Shown here: positions 1-5,825 of the stretch, one piece after another
How the letters are laid out: each line of letters starts with the position of its first letter
Position numbering within the stretch: position 1 is the stretch's first letter
Source: Candidatus Bipolaricaulota bacterium
Lineage (GTDB): Bacteria > Bipolaricaulota > Bipolaricaulia > RBG-16-55-9
Length of the DNA: 8,734 nucleotides
Direction of reading: 5' to 3'
Assembly (NCBI GenBank): GCA_027021605.1
Contig: JALUUA010000205.1
Location: forward strand, 1-8,734
Made by a program: the position numbers and the translations under genes
The notes under the pieces: generated by a model
Told to the model about the DNA's origin: nothing
The model's input: only the letters and a program-made list of their open reading frames with translations
Databases searched by the model: none

Positions 1-612
1 CCTCGCAGGATGGCGGTTGAACGCTAGGAACGCGAGGGAGCCCCCCAGGAGGGCGAAGGAGAGCGCGAGGGCTGCCCCGCTGCCCGTCTGGGCACTTAAG
101 CCCGCGAGGGCCAGCGCCGCGACAAGGGCCTGTCCGCAGGCGAGCCCGTCCAACCCGTCGATGAGGTTGAGCGCGTTCGTGATCCCCACCACCCAGAGGA
201 GCGTGACGGGGATCGCCAGCGCACCCAGGGGCATTTCCCACCCGAAGAGGCTCAGCGAGGGGATGAGGAAGGGACCCAAGGCCACGGGGATCAGCGCCGC
301 CCCCAGCTGGCCCGCGAGCTTGACCCAGGGGGAGAGCGCCCGACGGTCGTCCCACGTCCCCACCAGGGCGACCAGCGCGCCTCCGGCGATCCAACTCCTA
401 CCCCATTCGGAAGCGAGGAGGAAGGGAGCGGCTCCCGCGAGCACCCCCAGCACGAGCGCCGGGCCGCCTACGGGAACGCTCCGGGGGTGTGCCTTGCGGG
501 TGCGGGGGGTCGGCTCGTCGAGGAGGCCCCACCGCGGAGCCCAACGGAGCAGCCCGTAGGCGAGCAGTGCCGTGAGGGAAGCGGAGATCAGAAACGGCCA
601 CAGGGTCGCCAT
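1..612 (-). CDS. Undecaprenyl-phosphate sugar-1-phosphate transferase, GT4 (WecA/TagO-like), 3' part cut off
   Basis: This is a polytopic membrane enzyme of the MraY/WecA/TagO family, which moves a sugar-1-phosphate (usually GlcNAc-1-P) from a UDP-sugar onto undecaprenyl phosphate at the inner membrane face. Only the first 204 residues are in the window; the frame runs open off the left edge. Visible family motifs, in order, are a hydrophobic N-terminal helix, the H-x4-P-x-GG loop at about 42-50, the GTWDD aspartate pair (Asp88/Asp89), and the signature NALNLIDGLDGLA at 146-158. The last residues, FNRHPAR, match the start of the family's FN-x-HPA-x-x-F-GD segment. The IDGLDG form favours WecA/TagO over MraY, which normally has TDGLDG. 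The ATG lies directly downstream of a TATAAT box with no Shine-Dalgarno site, so a leaderless transcript is likely. The family is certain; the sugar and the end polymer cannot be told from this fragment. Confidence 0.9.
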   Translation of the reverse strand, partial: MATLWPFLISASLTALLAYGLLRWAPRWGLLDEPTPRTRKAHPRSVPVGGPALVLGVLAGAAPFLLASEWGRSWIAGGALVALVGTWDDRRALSPWVKLAGQLGAALIPVALGPFLIPSLSLFGWEMPLGALAIPVTLLWVVGITNALNLIDGLDGLACGQALVAALALAGLSAQTGSGAALALSFALLGGSLAFLAFNRHPAR

Positions 613-618
613 CGCCGC

Positions 619-624
619 ATTATA
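619..624 (-). promoter_or_regulatory. TATAAT -10 box of the GT4 gene, predicted leaderless start
   Basis: Reading the minus strand, a perfect TATAAT is followed by six bases (GCGGCG) and then the ATG at 612. The usual -10 to +1 distance puts transcription initiation on the A of that ATG. I see no -35 match 16-18 bp upstream and no Shine-Dalgarno sequence. The placement is inferred from spacing only. Confidence 0.6.
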
Positions 625-634
625 CCCGAGGCGC

Positions 635-663
635 TGGACAGGCGCGCGGGGGATTGCTACGCT
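635..663 (+). promoter_or_regulatory. Promoter of holB: TGGACA, 17 bp, TACGCT, predicted leaderless start
   Basis: The -35 box TGGACA (635-640) differs from TTGACA at one position. After a 17-bp spacer comes TACGCT (658-663), a TANNNT-type -10 preceded by an extended TG (655-656). Seven bases later is the ATG at 671, so initiation is predicted at or beside the A of the start codon. There is no Shine-Dalgarno site near it. This arrangement supports 671 as the holB start. The -10 hexamer is weak (3 of 6), so the promoter is plausible rather than certain. Confidence 0.5.
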
Positions 664-670
664 TTTTGCG

Positions 671-1759
671 ATGACCGCTGCAATTGCCGTGGAGGAGCTT
701 TGGGGCCGGGCCCTCGCCGAGGGCCGAACGGCCCACGCCTACCTCCTGGTGGGCGAGGGGGCCGAGTTCGCCGCGCGGGAGTTCCTGCTCCAGCTCCTCT
801 GTGAGGGCTCGGGTTCGGGGAGGAAGCCCTGTCGGGCGTGTGTCCCCTGTCGAAAGCTCCTCCACGGGAGCCACCCCGACGTGCGCCGGGTCGAGATCGA
901 GGGGGGAAGGGGAGCGCGCATCGGCATCGACCAAGTCCGGGAGATCCAGAAGGACGCGCGGTTTCAGCCCCTAGAGTCCCCGTATAAGGCGTACGTCCTC
1001 CCCGAGGCCGAGCGGCTCACGCCCGAGGCAGCCAACAGCCTGCTCAAGATCCTCGAGGATCCCCCTGGGTATGTGTTATTTCTGCTTTTGGTCCGTAGCC
1101 CGCGGCTGCTGCCCACGATCCTCTCGCGCTGCCAGATCGTGCGCATTAAGCCCTTCTCCTCGGAGGAGCTGGCCGCGGCCCTGGGGGAGCAGGGGTACTC
1201 CCCCGACGAGGTCGCGTACGGCCTCGCGCTCGCTCGCGGGATTCCCCCGCGGAGCGTCCGGCTTCTTACGCCCTCCTCGCTCGGGGAGGAGCCGCTGCGG
1301 CGGCGGGAGGCGCTGCGGGCGGAGGCCCCGGAGCTTTCGTCCACGGAGCTGGCCGAGCGCTTCGCCCAGACCGAGGACGTGGTGGAGGAGCACGAGGTGG
1401 CGGTGGAGCTTCTGGTGCGGCTTACGTCCGGGAAGCTAAAGCCCCACGAGGTCCTGGAGCTGGCCGCCGCGCTCACCCCGCTCCCGCCGGAGAAGGCCGA
1501 GGTGTTCCTGTGGGAGGCCCTCCGCTGGGCGCGGGATCTGCTGCTCTTGGCCCGGGGCATGGAGCCCCCGGGCGCGCTCGGCGGGGATCGCTTGGAAACC
1601 CTACAGGCGATCGCCTCCCGATGGGACGCCGGGCCCCTTGTGAAGGCCATCCAAAGGCTGGAGAAGGGGATGAGCGCGCTTCAGGCGAACGCGAACGCCC
1701 AATTGCTTTGGGAATCCTTGCTCTTTGGGCTTACGCCCCTCCCGCGGGCGGGAGCGTGA
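671..1759 (+). CDS. holB: DNA polymerase III, delta-prime subunit (clamp loader)
   Basis: This is a clamp-loader subunit of the AAA+ gamma/tau/delta-prime family, which helps open and load the sliding clamp during replication. From ATG 671 it has 362 residues. Visible features are a four-cysteine zinc module (Cys44, Cys54, Cys57, Cys60; C-x9-C-x2-C-x2-C), the block NSLLKILEDPP at about 122-132, and the sensor/arginine-finger SRC motif at 152-154. The Walker A position reads LVGEGAEFAAREF, without GKT, and the Walker B region (YVLPEAERL) lacks the usual aspartate. This matches delta-prime, which does not hydrolyse ATP, rather than gamma/tau, which do. An in-frame ATG at 572 exists, but it would overlap the divergent gene's start and adds a segment with no family likeness; the promoter fits 671. 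The 3' end overlaps hflX tail to tail by 29 bp. Confidence 0.88.
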   Translation: MTAAIAVEELWGRALAEGRTAHAYLLVGEGAEFAAREFLLQLLCEGSGSGRKPCRACVPCRKLLHGSHPDVRRVEIEGGRGARIGIDQVREIQKDARFQPLESPYKAYVLPEAERLTPEAANSLLKILEDPPGYVLFLLLVRSPRLLPTILSRCQIVRIKPFSSEELAAALGEQGYSPDEVAYGLALARGIPPRSVRLLTPSSLGEEPLRRREALRAEAPELSSTELAERFAQTEDVVEEHEVAVELLVRLTSGKLKPHEVLELAAALTPLPPEKAEVFLWEALRWARDLLLLARGMEPPGALGGDRLETLQAIASRWDAGPLVKAIQRLEKGMSALQANANAQLLWESLLFGLTPLPRAGA

Positions 1760-2999
1760 GGGCTTCGGGCCGCACGGCCTTTGCGGGCTTGGCCTGGGGT
1801 TGAATCGCAGAGTCCGGGAGCATCCCCTCGATGCGCTCCAGGAGCGCTTCGAGGTTGATCCCTTGGGCTGCGGAGATCTCCACCAAGGGCTGCAGCCGGA
1901 GCCGCGCCTGCTCCAGGCGCCGAAAGTCCTCCTCGGTCGCCAGCGAGTCGATCTTGTTCAGGACGTTGAGCATCGGCGGGCGGGGCTCCTCCCCGAAGAG
2001 GTCCCGCAGCACGTCTTGGATGGTGCTCCACTGCTCGAAGAGGCTCCGGCTCGAGGCGTCGAGCACGTTGAGGATGAGATCCGCCTCGCGGGCCGCCTCG
2101 AGCGTGGAGTGGAACGCGGGCACGAGCTGATGGGGGAGATCCCGAATGAAGCCCACGGTATCGATGAACACCACCTCGCGCCCGTCGGGCAGCCGCCGAC
2201 GCCGGGCCTTCGGATCGAGGGTGGCAAAGAGCTTGTCCTCCACGAAGGCGTCCGCGTGGCAGAGCGCCTTCAATAGCGTGGATTTCCCCGTGTTCGTGTA
2301 GCCGATCAGGGCGACCTCGGGGACGGCCCGGCGGGCGCGGAGCTTGCGCCGGAGGGCCCGCTCCTTGGCCGTCTGCTCCAGCTTCTTCTTGAGCGTGTGA
2401 ATGCGGCGCTTGATCGCCTGGCGCTCCAGTTCTAGTTTGGTCTCCCCGGGCCCGCGGGTCCCGATCCCCGCACCCAGCTGGCCCAGCGCTTCGCCCCAGC
2501 CGCGCAACCGCGGGAGCAAGTACTCCAGCTGCGCCAGCTCGACCTGCAGTTTGGCCTCCTTGCTCTGGGCCCGCTGGGCGAAAATATCTAAAATGAGCTG
2601 CGCGCGGTCGATGATCTTGACCCCGATGAGCTCCTCCAGGTTGCGCCCTTGAGCCGGGGTGAGCGATTCGTTGAAGATCACGGCGTCGGCCCCCGCCTCT
2701 TGGGCCAGCTCCCGGAGCTGCTCCGCCTTCCCCGCGCCGATGTAGTACGAGGGATCGGGTTTGGTGCGCCTTTGGACCACAATATGAAGGACCTCCACGC
2801 CCGCGGTGCGGCTGAGCGCGATCAGCTCCTCCATCGACTCGCGCTCCTCGGGGGAGTTGCGGCGCACAACCCCCACCAAGATGGCCCGCTCCTCGCCGTA
2901 GACGCGGGCCCTTCGCCCCACGCGGTCCTCGATCAGCCTCTTGTTCCTCTGCTCTTCCGCTTCGATCGCTTCTAATGCCTTCCTGCGCGCGCGCTTCAT
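1731..2999 (-). CDS. hflX: Ribosome-associated GTPase HflX
   Basis: This is a translational GTPase of the Obg-HflX superfamily that binds 50S/70S ribosomes and, in characterised species, splits stalled ribosomes under stress. It has 422 residues, close to the 426 of E. coli HflX. The N-terminal HflX domain carries YYIGAGKAEQL at 86-96 and a glycine-rich segment around 176-186 (GAGIGTRGPGE), followed by a charged helical linker at 190-225. The G domain has G1 GYTNTGKST (233-241), G2 FATLDP (258-263), G3 DTVGF (280-284), G4 NKID (348-351) and G5 SA (376-377). Its ATG overlaps the murA stop as ATGA, and a strong GAGGAGGGGG Shine-Dalgarno site lies inside the last murA codons, so it is probably translationally coupled in a rho-murA-hflX unit. 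Its last 29 bp overlap the end of holB on the other strand. Confidence 0.96.
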   Translation of the reverse strand: MKRARRKALEAIEAEEQRNKRLIEDRVGRRARVYGEERAILVGVVRRNSPEERESMEELIALSRTAGVEVLHIVVQRRTKPDPSYYIGAGKAEQLRELAQEAGADAVIFNESLTPAQGRNLEELIGVKIIDRAQLILDIFAQRAQSKEAKLQVELAQLEYLLPRLRGWGEALGQLGAGIGTRGPGETKLELERQAIKRRIHTLKKKLEQTAKERALRRKLRARRAVPEVALIGYTNTGKSTLLKALCHADAFVEDKLFATLDPKARRRRLPDGREVVFIDTVGFIRDLPHQLVPAFHSTLEAAREADLILNVLDASSRSLFEQWSTIQDVLRDLFGEEPRPPMLNVLNKIDSLATEEDFRRLEQARLRLQPLVEISAAQGINLEALLERIEGMLPDSAIQPQAKPAKAVRPEALTLPPAGGA

Positions 3000-4285
3000 T
3001 CCCCCTCCTCTCGCGGTTGGGTTGCGATCAAGCTCTCCTCCGTAATGTCGGCGCCCAAGCTTCGTAGGGTCTCCGCGAAGCGGCTGTAGCCCCGCGGGAT
3101 CTGCTCCTCCTCATCACGAACAAGGGACTCGCCCTCGGTGGCCAGAGCTGCCAATACCAGGGCCGCCCCCGCCCGGTTGTCCCGCTCCACCCGCACTTCC
3201 GCACCCCGAAGCTGGGGTACGCCCTCGATGATAGCCTCTCGCCCCCGGATTCGGACACGGGCCCCTAGAGCGCTGAGTCCTTGGGCGTAGGCGAATCGGT
3301 CTTGGAAGACCCCCTCGCGGATGCGGCTTTCCCCCGGCACGAGGCTGAGCAGCGCCGCCAGGGGGGGATGGAGGTCCGTGGGGAAGCCGGGGTAAGGCTC
3401 CGTCTCGACTGCAACGGGCCGAAGCGCCCGGAGATCCTCGCAGCGCACCGCGACACCCTCCGACGACTCCCGCAGCTCCACGCCCATCGCCCGGAGTGTA
3501 TCGAGGAACGGGCGCAGGTGCCAAGGCCGACAGCGCACCGTGAGTTCCCCTCGGGTGAGGACGCCCGCCAGGAGATAGGTCCCGGCGCAGATGCGATCGG
3601 GCATCGCCCGGTGCTCCGCCCCCCCGAGCTCCTCCCGGCCCCGGACCTCGATGCGGCCCCCCTTCCGACGGGCGGGGGCACCCAAGGCGCTCAGGAACGC
3701 GAGGATCTCGTCCACCTCCGGCTCGCGGGCCGGGTTCTCGATGACGGTGGTTCCGGGGACGAGCGCCGCCGTCAGCGCCAGGTGAATCGTCGCCCCCACG
3801 GACGGGTAGGGCAACGCGATCGTCGCCGGGCGGAGCCTCCGCGCGCGGGCGCACACCCCGCCCTCCACAACCTCGACGTCGGCCCCCAGGGCTTCGAGGC
3901 CCCGGAGGTGGAGGTCGACGGGCCGTGGGCCCAGCACGTCCCCGCCCGGCAGGGGCACGTAGGCTTCCCCCAAGCGGGCCAGCAGCGGCCCCAGCACGTG
4001 GAACGAGGCCCGCAGCTGTCGGACCAACTCGGAGGGCGCTTCTGCGGCGAGCGCGCGTCCAGGCGCGATGCGGTAGGTGCCCTCCCCCAGGGGTTCTACG
4101 CGCTTCCCCAGGGCTTCGAGGAGGGCCAGCTGGGTGCGCACATCGCGGAGGTCGGGGACATCCCGCAAGACGACGGGCTCGTCGGTGAGGAGCGCGGCGG
4201 CGAGTAGGTGCAAGACGGCGTTCTTGGCGCCGGGGACGGTCACCTCCCCCGTAAGGGCTCGACCGCCCAGGATGCGGTAGTTCAT
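2996..4285 (-). CDS. murA: UDP-N-acetylglucosamine 1-carboxyvinyltransferase with Asp at the catalytic Cys position
   Basis: MurA adds enolpyruvate from PEP to UDP-GlcNAc, the first committed cytoplasmic step of peptidoglycan synthesis. It has 429 residues, slightly longer than E. coli MurA (419). Conserved elements are PGAKNA (18-23, the Lys-Asn pair), RASFHVLGPL (92-101), RPVDLH (121-126), SVGAT with ENPAREPEV further on, FPTD with the general-base aspartate, and PRGYSRF near the C terminus. The active-site loop reads LPGGDVLGPRPVD: residue 116 is Asp (GAC codon, 3938-3940) where E. coli has Cys115, the residue alkylated by fosfomycin. Asp-type enzymes in Mycobacterium, Chlamydia and Borrelia are active and fosfomycin-insensitive. 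Two more differences are noted: the usual Q-A-Q after FPTD is H-P-P, and the usual ENRF is QDRF. No clear Shine-Dalgarno site; translation is probably coupled to rho. A MurA-like paralogue cannot be excluded. Confidence 0.95.
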   Translation of the reverse strand: MNYRILGGRALTGEVTVPGAKNAVLHLLAAALLTDEPVVLRDVPDLRDVRTQLALLEALGKRVEPLGEGTYRIAPGRALAAEAPSELVRQLRASFHVLGPLLARLGEAYVPLPGGDVLGPRPVDLHLRGLEALGADVEVVEGGVCARARRLRPATIALPYPSVGATIHLALTAALVPGTTVIENPAREPEVDEILAFLSALGAPARRKGGRIEVRGREELGGAEHRAMPDRICAGTYLLAGVLTRGELTVRCRPWHLRPFLDTLRAMGVELRESSEGVAVRCEDLRALRPVAVETEPYPGFPTDLHPPLAALLSLVPGESRIREGVFQDRFAYAQGLSALGARVRIRGREAIIEGVPQLRGAEVRVERDNRAGAALVLAALATEGESLVRDEEEQIPRGYSRFAETLRSLGADITEESLIATQPREEGE

Positions 4286-4303
4286 TCGCTCGTCATTCGC
4301 TCG
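4282..4303. repeat. Perfect 11-bp tandem duplication at the rho stop/murA start junction
   Basis: The unit TCATTCGCTCG (plus strand) occurs twice with no gap, at 4282-4292 and 4293-4303. On the coding strand each copy contains GAATGA: the upstream copy supplies the rho stop and the downstream copy the murA ATG. Deleting one copy would give a single ATGA in which the rho stop overlaps the murA start. Confidence 0.9.
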
Positions 4304-5606
4304 CCATGTTGTTGAGGAACTGTTCGTTGGTGTCCGTCTTGGCCATCTCGCTGAGGATGAAGGCGAGCGCCTTCTGCTTGTCGCCCATGTCCCCGATCAT
4401 CTTGCGCAGGATCCAGACCCGGCGGCGCACGTCGGGGTCGAGCAGCAGCTCCTCCTTCCGGGTCCCGGACTGCTCGAGGTCGATGGCGGGGAACAGGCGG
4501 CGGTTCGCCAGCGTCCGGTCCAGGAGGAGCTCCATGTTCCCCGTCCCCTTGAACTCCTCGAACACCACTTGGTCCAGCCGGGAGCCCGTGTCCACTAAAG
4601 CCGTCCCGATGACGGTGAGGCTGCCGCGGCTGGGGGGGAGCCCCCGCTCGTCCCGCGGGGCGGTGAGGTCCACGATGTTGCGGGCCGCGCCGAAGAACTC
4701 CTTCGGCTTGTAGAGGGCCGTCGGGTCCATGCCGCCCGAGAGCAGCTTCCCGCTCGGGGTGATCGAGAGGTTGTACGCCCGCGCCAGCCGCGTGATGGAG
4801 TCCATGAGGATGACGACGTCCATCCCGACCTCCACCAGGCGCTTGGCCTTCTCGATCACCAGCTCGGAGATGCGGGTGTGGATCTCGGGCTTCTGGTCGA
4901 AGGTGGCCGAGACGACCTCCGGCGGGTGCTCGAGGTGCCCGGGGAACTGCTCCAGGGTGAGCTCGAAGTCCGTGACCTCCTCCGGGCGCTCGTCCACCAG
5001 GAGCACGATCAGGTAGATCTCCGGGTGGTTGGTCATGATCCCGTGGGCGATGTGCTTCAGCAGCGTGGTCTTCCCCGCCTTGGGGGGCGAGACGATGAGC
5101 CCGCGCTGCCCCTTGCCGATGGGCGAGAACAGATCGATGATCCGGGTGGAGAACTCCTCGGGGTCGTGCTCCAGGCGGATCTGCTGCGTGGGGTGGTAGG
5201 GCGTAAGGTCGCTAAAGTCCGTCCGGCGGCGGACTTCCTCGGGGTCGCGGAAGTTGATCTCCTGCACCTTGAGGAGGGCGTAGTACTTCTCGTCCTCCTT
5301 GGGGGGGCGGACCGTGCCGCGGACGATGTCGCCGTCCTTTAGGCCGAAGCGCTTGATCTGCGAGGGGGAGACGTAGATGTCGTTCTTGCCCGGAAGGCAC
5401 GACTTGTCCCGCAAAAACCCGTAGCCGTCGGGCAGGATCTCCAAGACCCCGTCCTTGATGCTGAGGCCCTCCTTCTGGGTGATCGCGTCGAGGATGGCCC
5501 AGACCAGCTCCTCCTTCTTCATCTGGGAGAGGCCGTTTAGGCCGTATTGCTCGGCGATCTCCCGGAGTTCCTTCATGCTCTTCGAGCGAAGCTCACTGAT
5601 GTCCAT
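4293..5606 (-). CDS. rho: Transcription termination factor Rho, with two ATPase-domain insertions
   Basis: Rho is a hexameric RNA-dependent ATPase/translocase that ends transcription. It has 437 residues versus 419 in E. coli. An N-terminal helical Rho_N domain (about 1-42) is followed by the cold-shock-like RNA-binding domain (50-120) with DGYGFLRD (60-67) and DIYVSPSQIKRF. The RecA-like core has Walker A PPKAGKTT (174-181), the DERPEE catalytic glutamate region (205-210), Walker B ILMDS (266-270), a Q-loop around 281-295, TGSRLDQ (R-loop) and NRRLFPAID with the arginine finger. The residues I can place in the bicyclomycin pocket (Lys176, Leu203, Asp205, Arg207, Ser270, Arg273) are retained. 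Two stretches have no counterpart in E. coli or B. subtilis Rho: about 9 residues near 214-229 and about 13 within 312-327. It has its own promoter and long leader after glyA, and murA follows 7 bp later. Confidence 0.97.
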   Translation of the reverse strand: MDISELRSKSMKELREIAEQYGLNGLSQMKKEELVWAILDAITQKEGLSIKDGVLEILPDGYGFLRDKSCLPGKNDIYVSPSQIKRFGLKDGDIVRGTVRPPKEDEKYYALLKVQEINFRDPEEVRRRTDFSDLTPYHPTQQIRLEHDPEEFSTRIIDLFSPIGKGQRGLIVSPPKAGKTTLLKHIAHGIMTNHPEIYLIVLLVDERPEEVTDFELTLEQFPGHLEHPPEVVSATFDQKPEIHTRISELVIEKAKRLVEVGMDVVILMDSITRLARAYNLSITPSGKLLSGGMDPTALYKPKEFFGAARNIVDLTAPRDERGLPPSRGSLTVIGTALVDTGSRLDQVVFEEFKGTGNMELLLDRTLANRRLFPAIDLEQSGTRKEELLLDPDVRRRVWILRKMIGDMGDKQKALAFILSEMAKTDTNEQFLNNMASE

Positions 5607-5620
5607 ACGCGTGGGGGGAT

Positions 5621-5628
5621 ACCTCCTC
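5621..5628 (-). promoter_or_regulatory. Shine-Dalgarno site of rho, unusually far from the ATG
   Basis: GAGGAGGT is a full-strength anti-16S match, but 14 nt separate it from the ATG at 5606, compared with the usual 5-9. No in-frame ATG, GTG or TTG lies between them, so the start choice stands and the long spacing is real. Confidence 0.75.
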
Positions 5629-5642
5629 TAGTAGTGTGCTCC

Positions 5643-5661
5643 TTGTGTTGTTGTGTTGTTG
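5643..5661 (-). repeat. Period-8 CAA-rich repeat in the rho leader
   Basis: The coding-strand unit CAACAACA is repeated with period 8 over 19 bases. The tract has no G or T on the mRNA strand and should stay unstructured. It lies about 15 bases upstream of the rho Shine-Dalgarno site. CAA-rich leaders are known to keep mRNA open for ribosome loading; an effect here is inferred. Confidence 0.7.
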
Positions 5662-5754
5662 GGTCCCGGCAGGCCGTGGGGAAGCCGTGCGTGGGGGGCA
5701 AACCCTCCGTCGGGGCAATCGGAATGGTGTACGGGCCTGTTCGGGAGTTTCGTT

Positions 5755-5792
5755 CAAGCCTACTTTGAATCTGATCTCACGAATAAGGCTTG
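5755..5792 (-). other. 7-bp stem with 24-nt loop in the rho leader
   Basis: On the mRNA strand CAAGCCT (5792-5786) is perfectly complementary to AGGCTTG (5761-5755), with 24 bases between. It begins about 28 nt after the predicted transcription start. No T-run follows, so it is not a terminator; it may be a structural element of the leader or chance. Confidence 0.35.
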
Positions 5793-5825
5793 TGATTGCG
5801 ATCGGGCACTTGCGCTGCAAACGTT

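Larger units (their letters stand above)
5609..5698 (-). repeat. Direct repeat of decamer CCCCCCACGC in the rho leader
   Basis: The minus-strand decamer CCCCCCACGC occurs at 5689-5698 and again at 5609-5618, exactly 80 bp apart. The second copy fills most of the gap between the Shine-Dalgarno site and the rho ATG. Its function is unknown; C-rich single-stranded RNA would suit binding by Rho's primary site, but this is inference. Confidence 0.7.
5607..5820 (-). promoter_or_regulatory. Long 5' leader of rho mRNA (about 213 nt)
   Basis: Between the predicted transcription start (about 5819-5820) and the rho ATG lies an untranslated leader of about 213 nt. It holds a TTGC-AGC-GCAA mini-hairpin at its 5' end, a 7-bp stem (5755-5792), a G-poor CAA-type repeat (5643-5661), a repeated decamer and the Shine-Dalgarno site. 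No hairpin followed by a T-run is visible, so I see no intrinsic terminator. In other bacteria rho is autoregulated through its leader; that the same applies here is inference. Confidence 0.5.

Noticed and set aside
17..559. Plus-strand frame opposite the GT4 gene
   Set aside because: The minus strand encodes the full GT4 signature here; the plus frame is Ala/Arg/Pro/Ser filler with no structure.
572..670. Upstream in-frame ATG at 572 as the holB start
   Set aside because: It would overlap the divergent GT4 start and its promoter and add 33 residues unlike the family, while a promoter fits the ATG at 671.
964..1650. Minus-strand frame of 228 codons opposite holB
   Set aside because: Ser/Arg-rich shadow of holB with no motif; holB has its zinc module and SRC motif on the plus strand.
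1739..1754. GC-rich inverted repeat CTCCCGC/GCGGGAG as a bidirectional terminator for holB and hflX
   Set aside because: The stem is short with a two-base centre, and no T-run follows on either strand.
3281..4207. Plus-strand frame of 308 codons opposite murA
   Set aside because: Antisense to murA, rich in Arg/Gln/Pro/Gly, with no family motif; expected by chance at this GC content.
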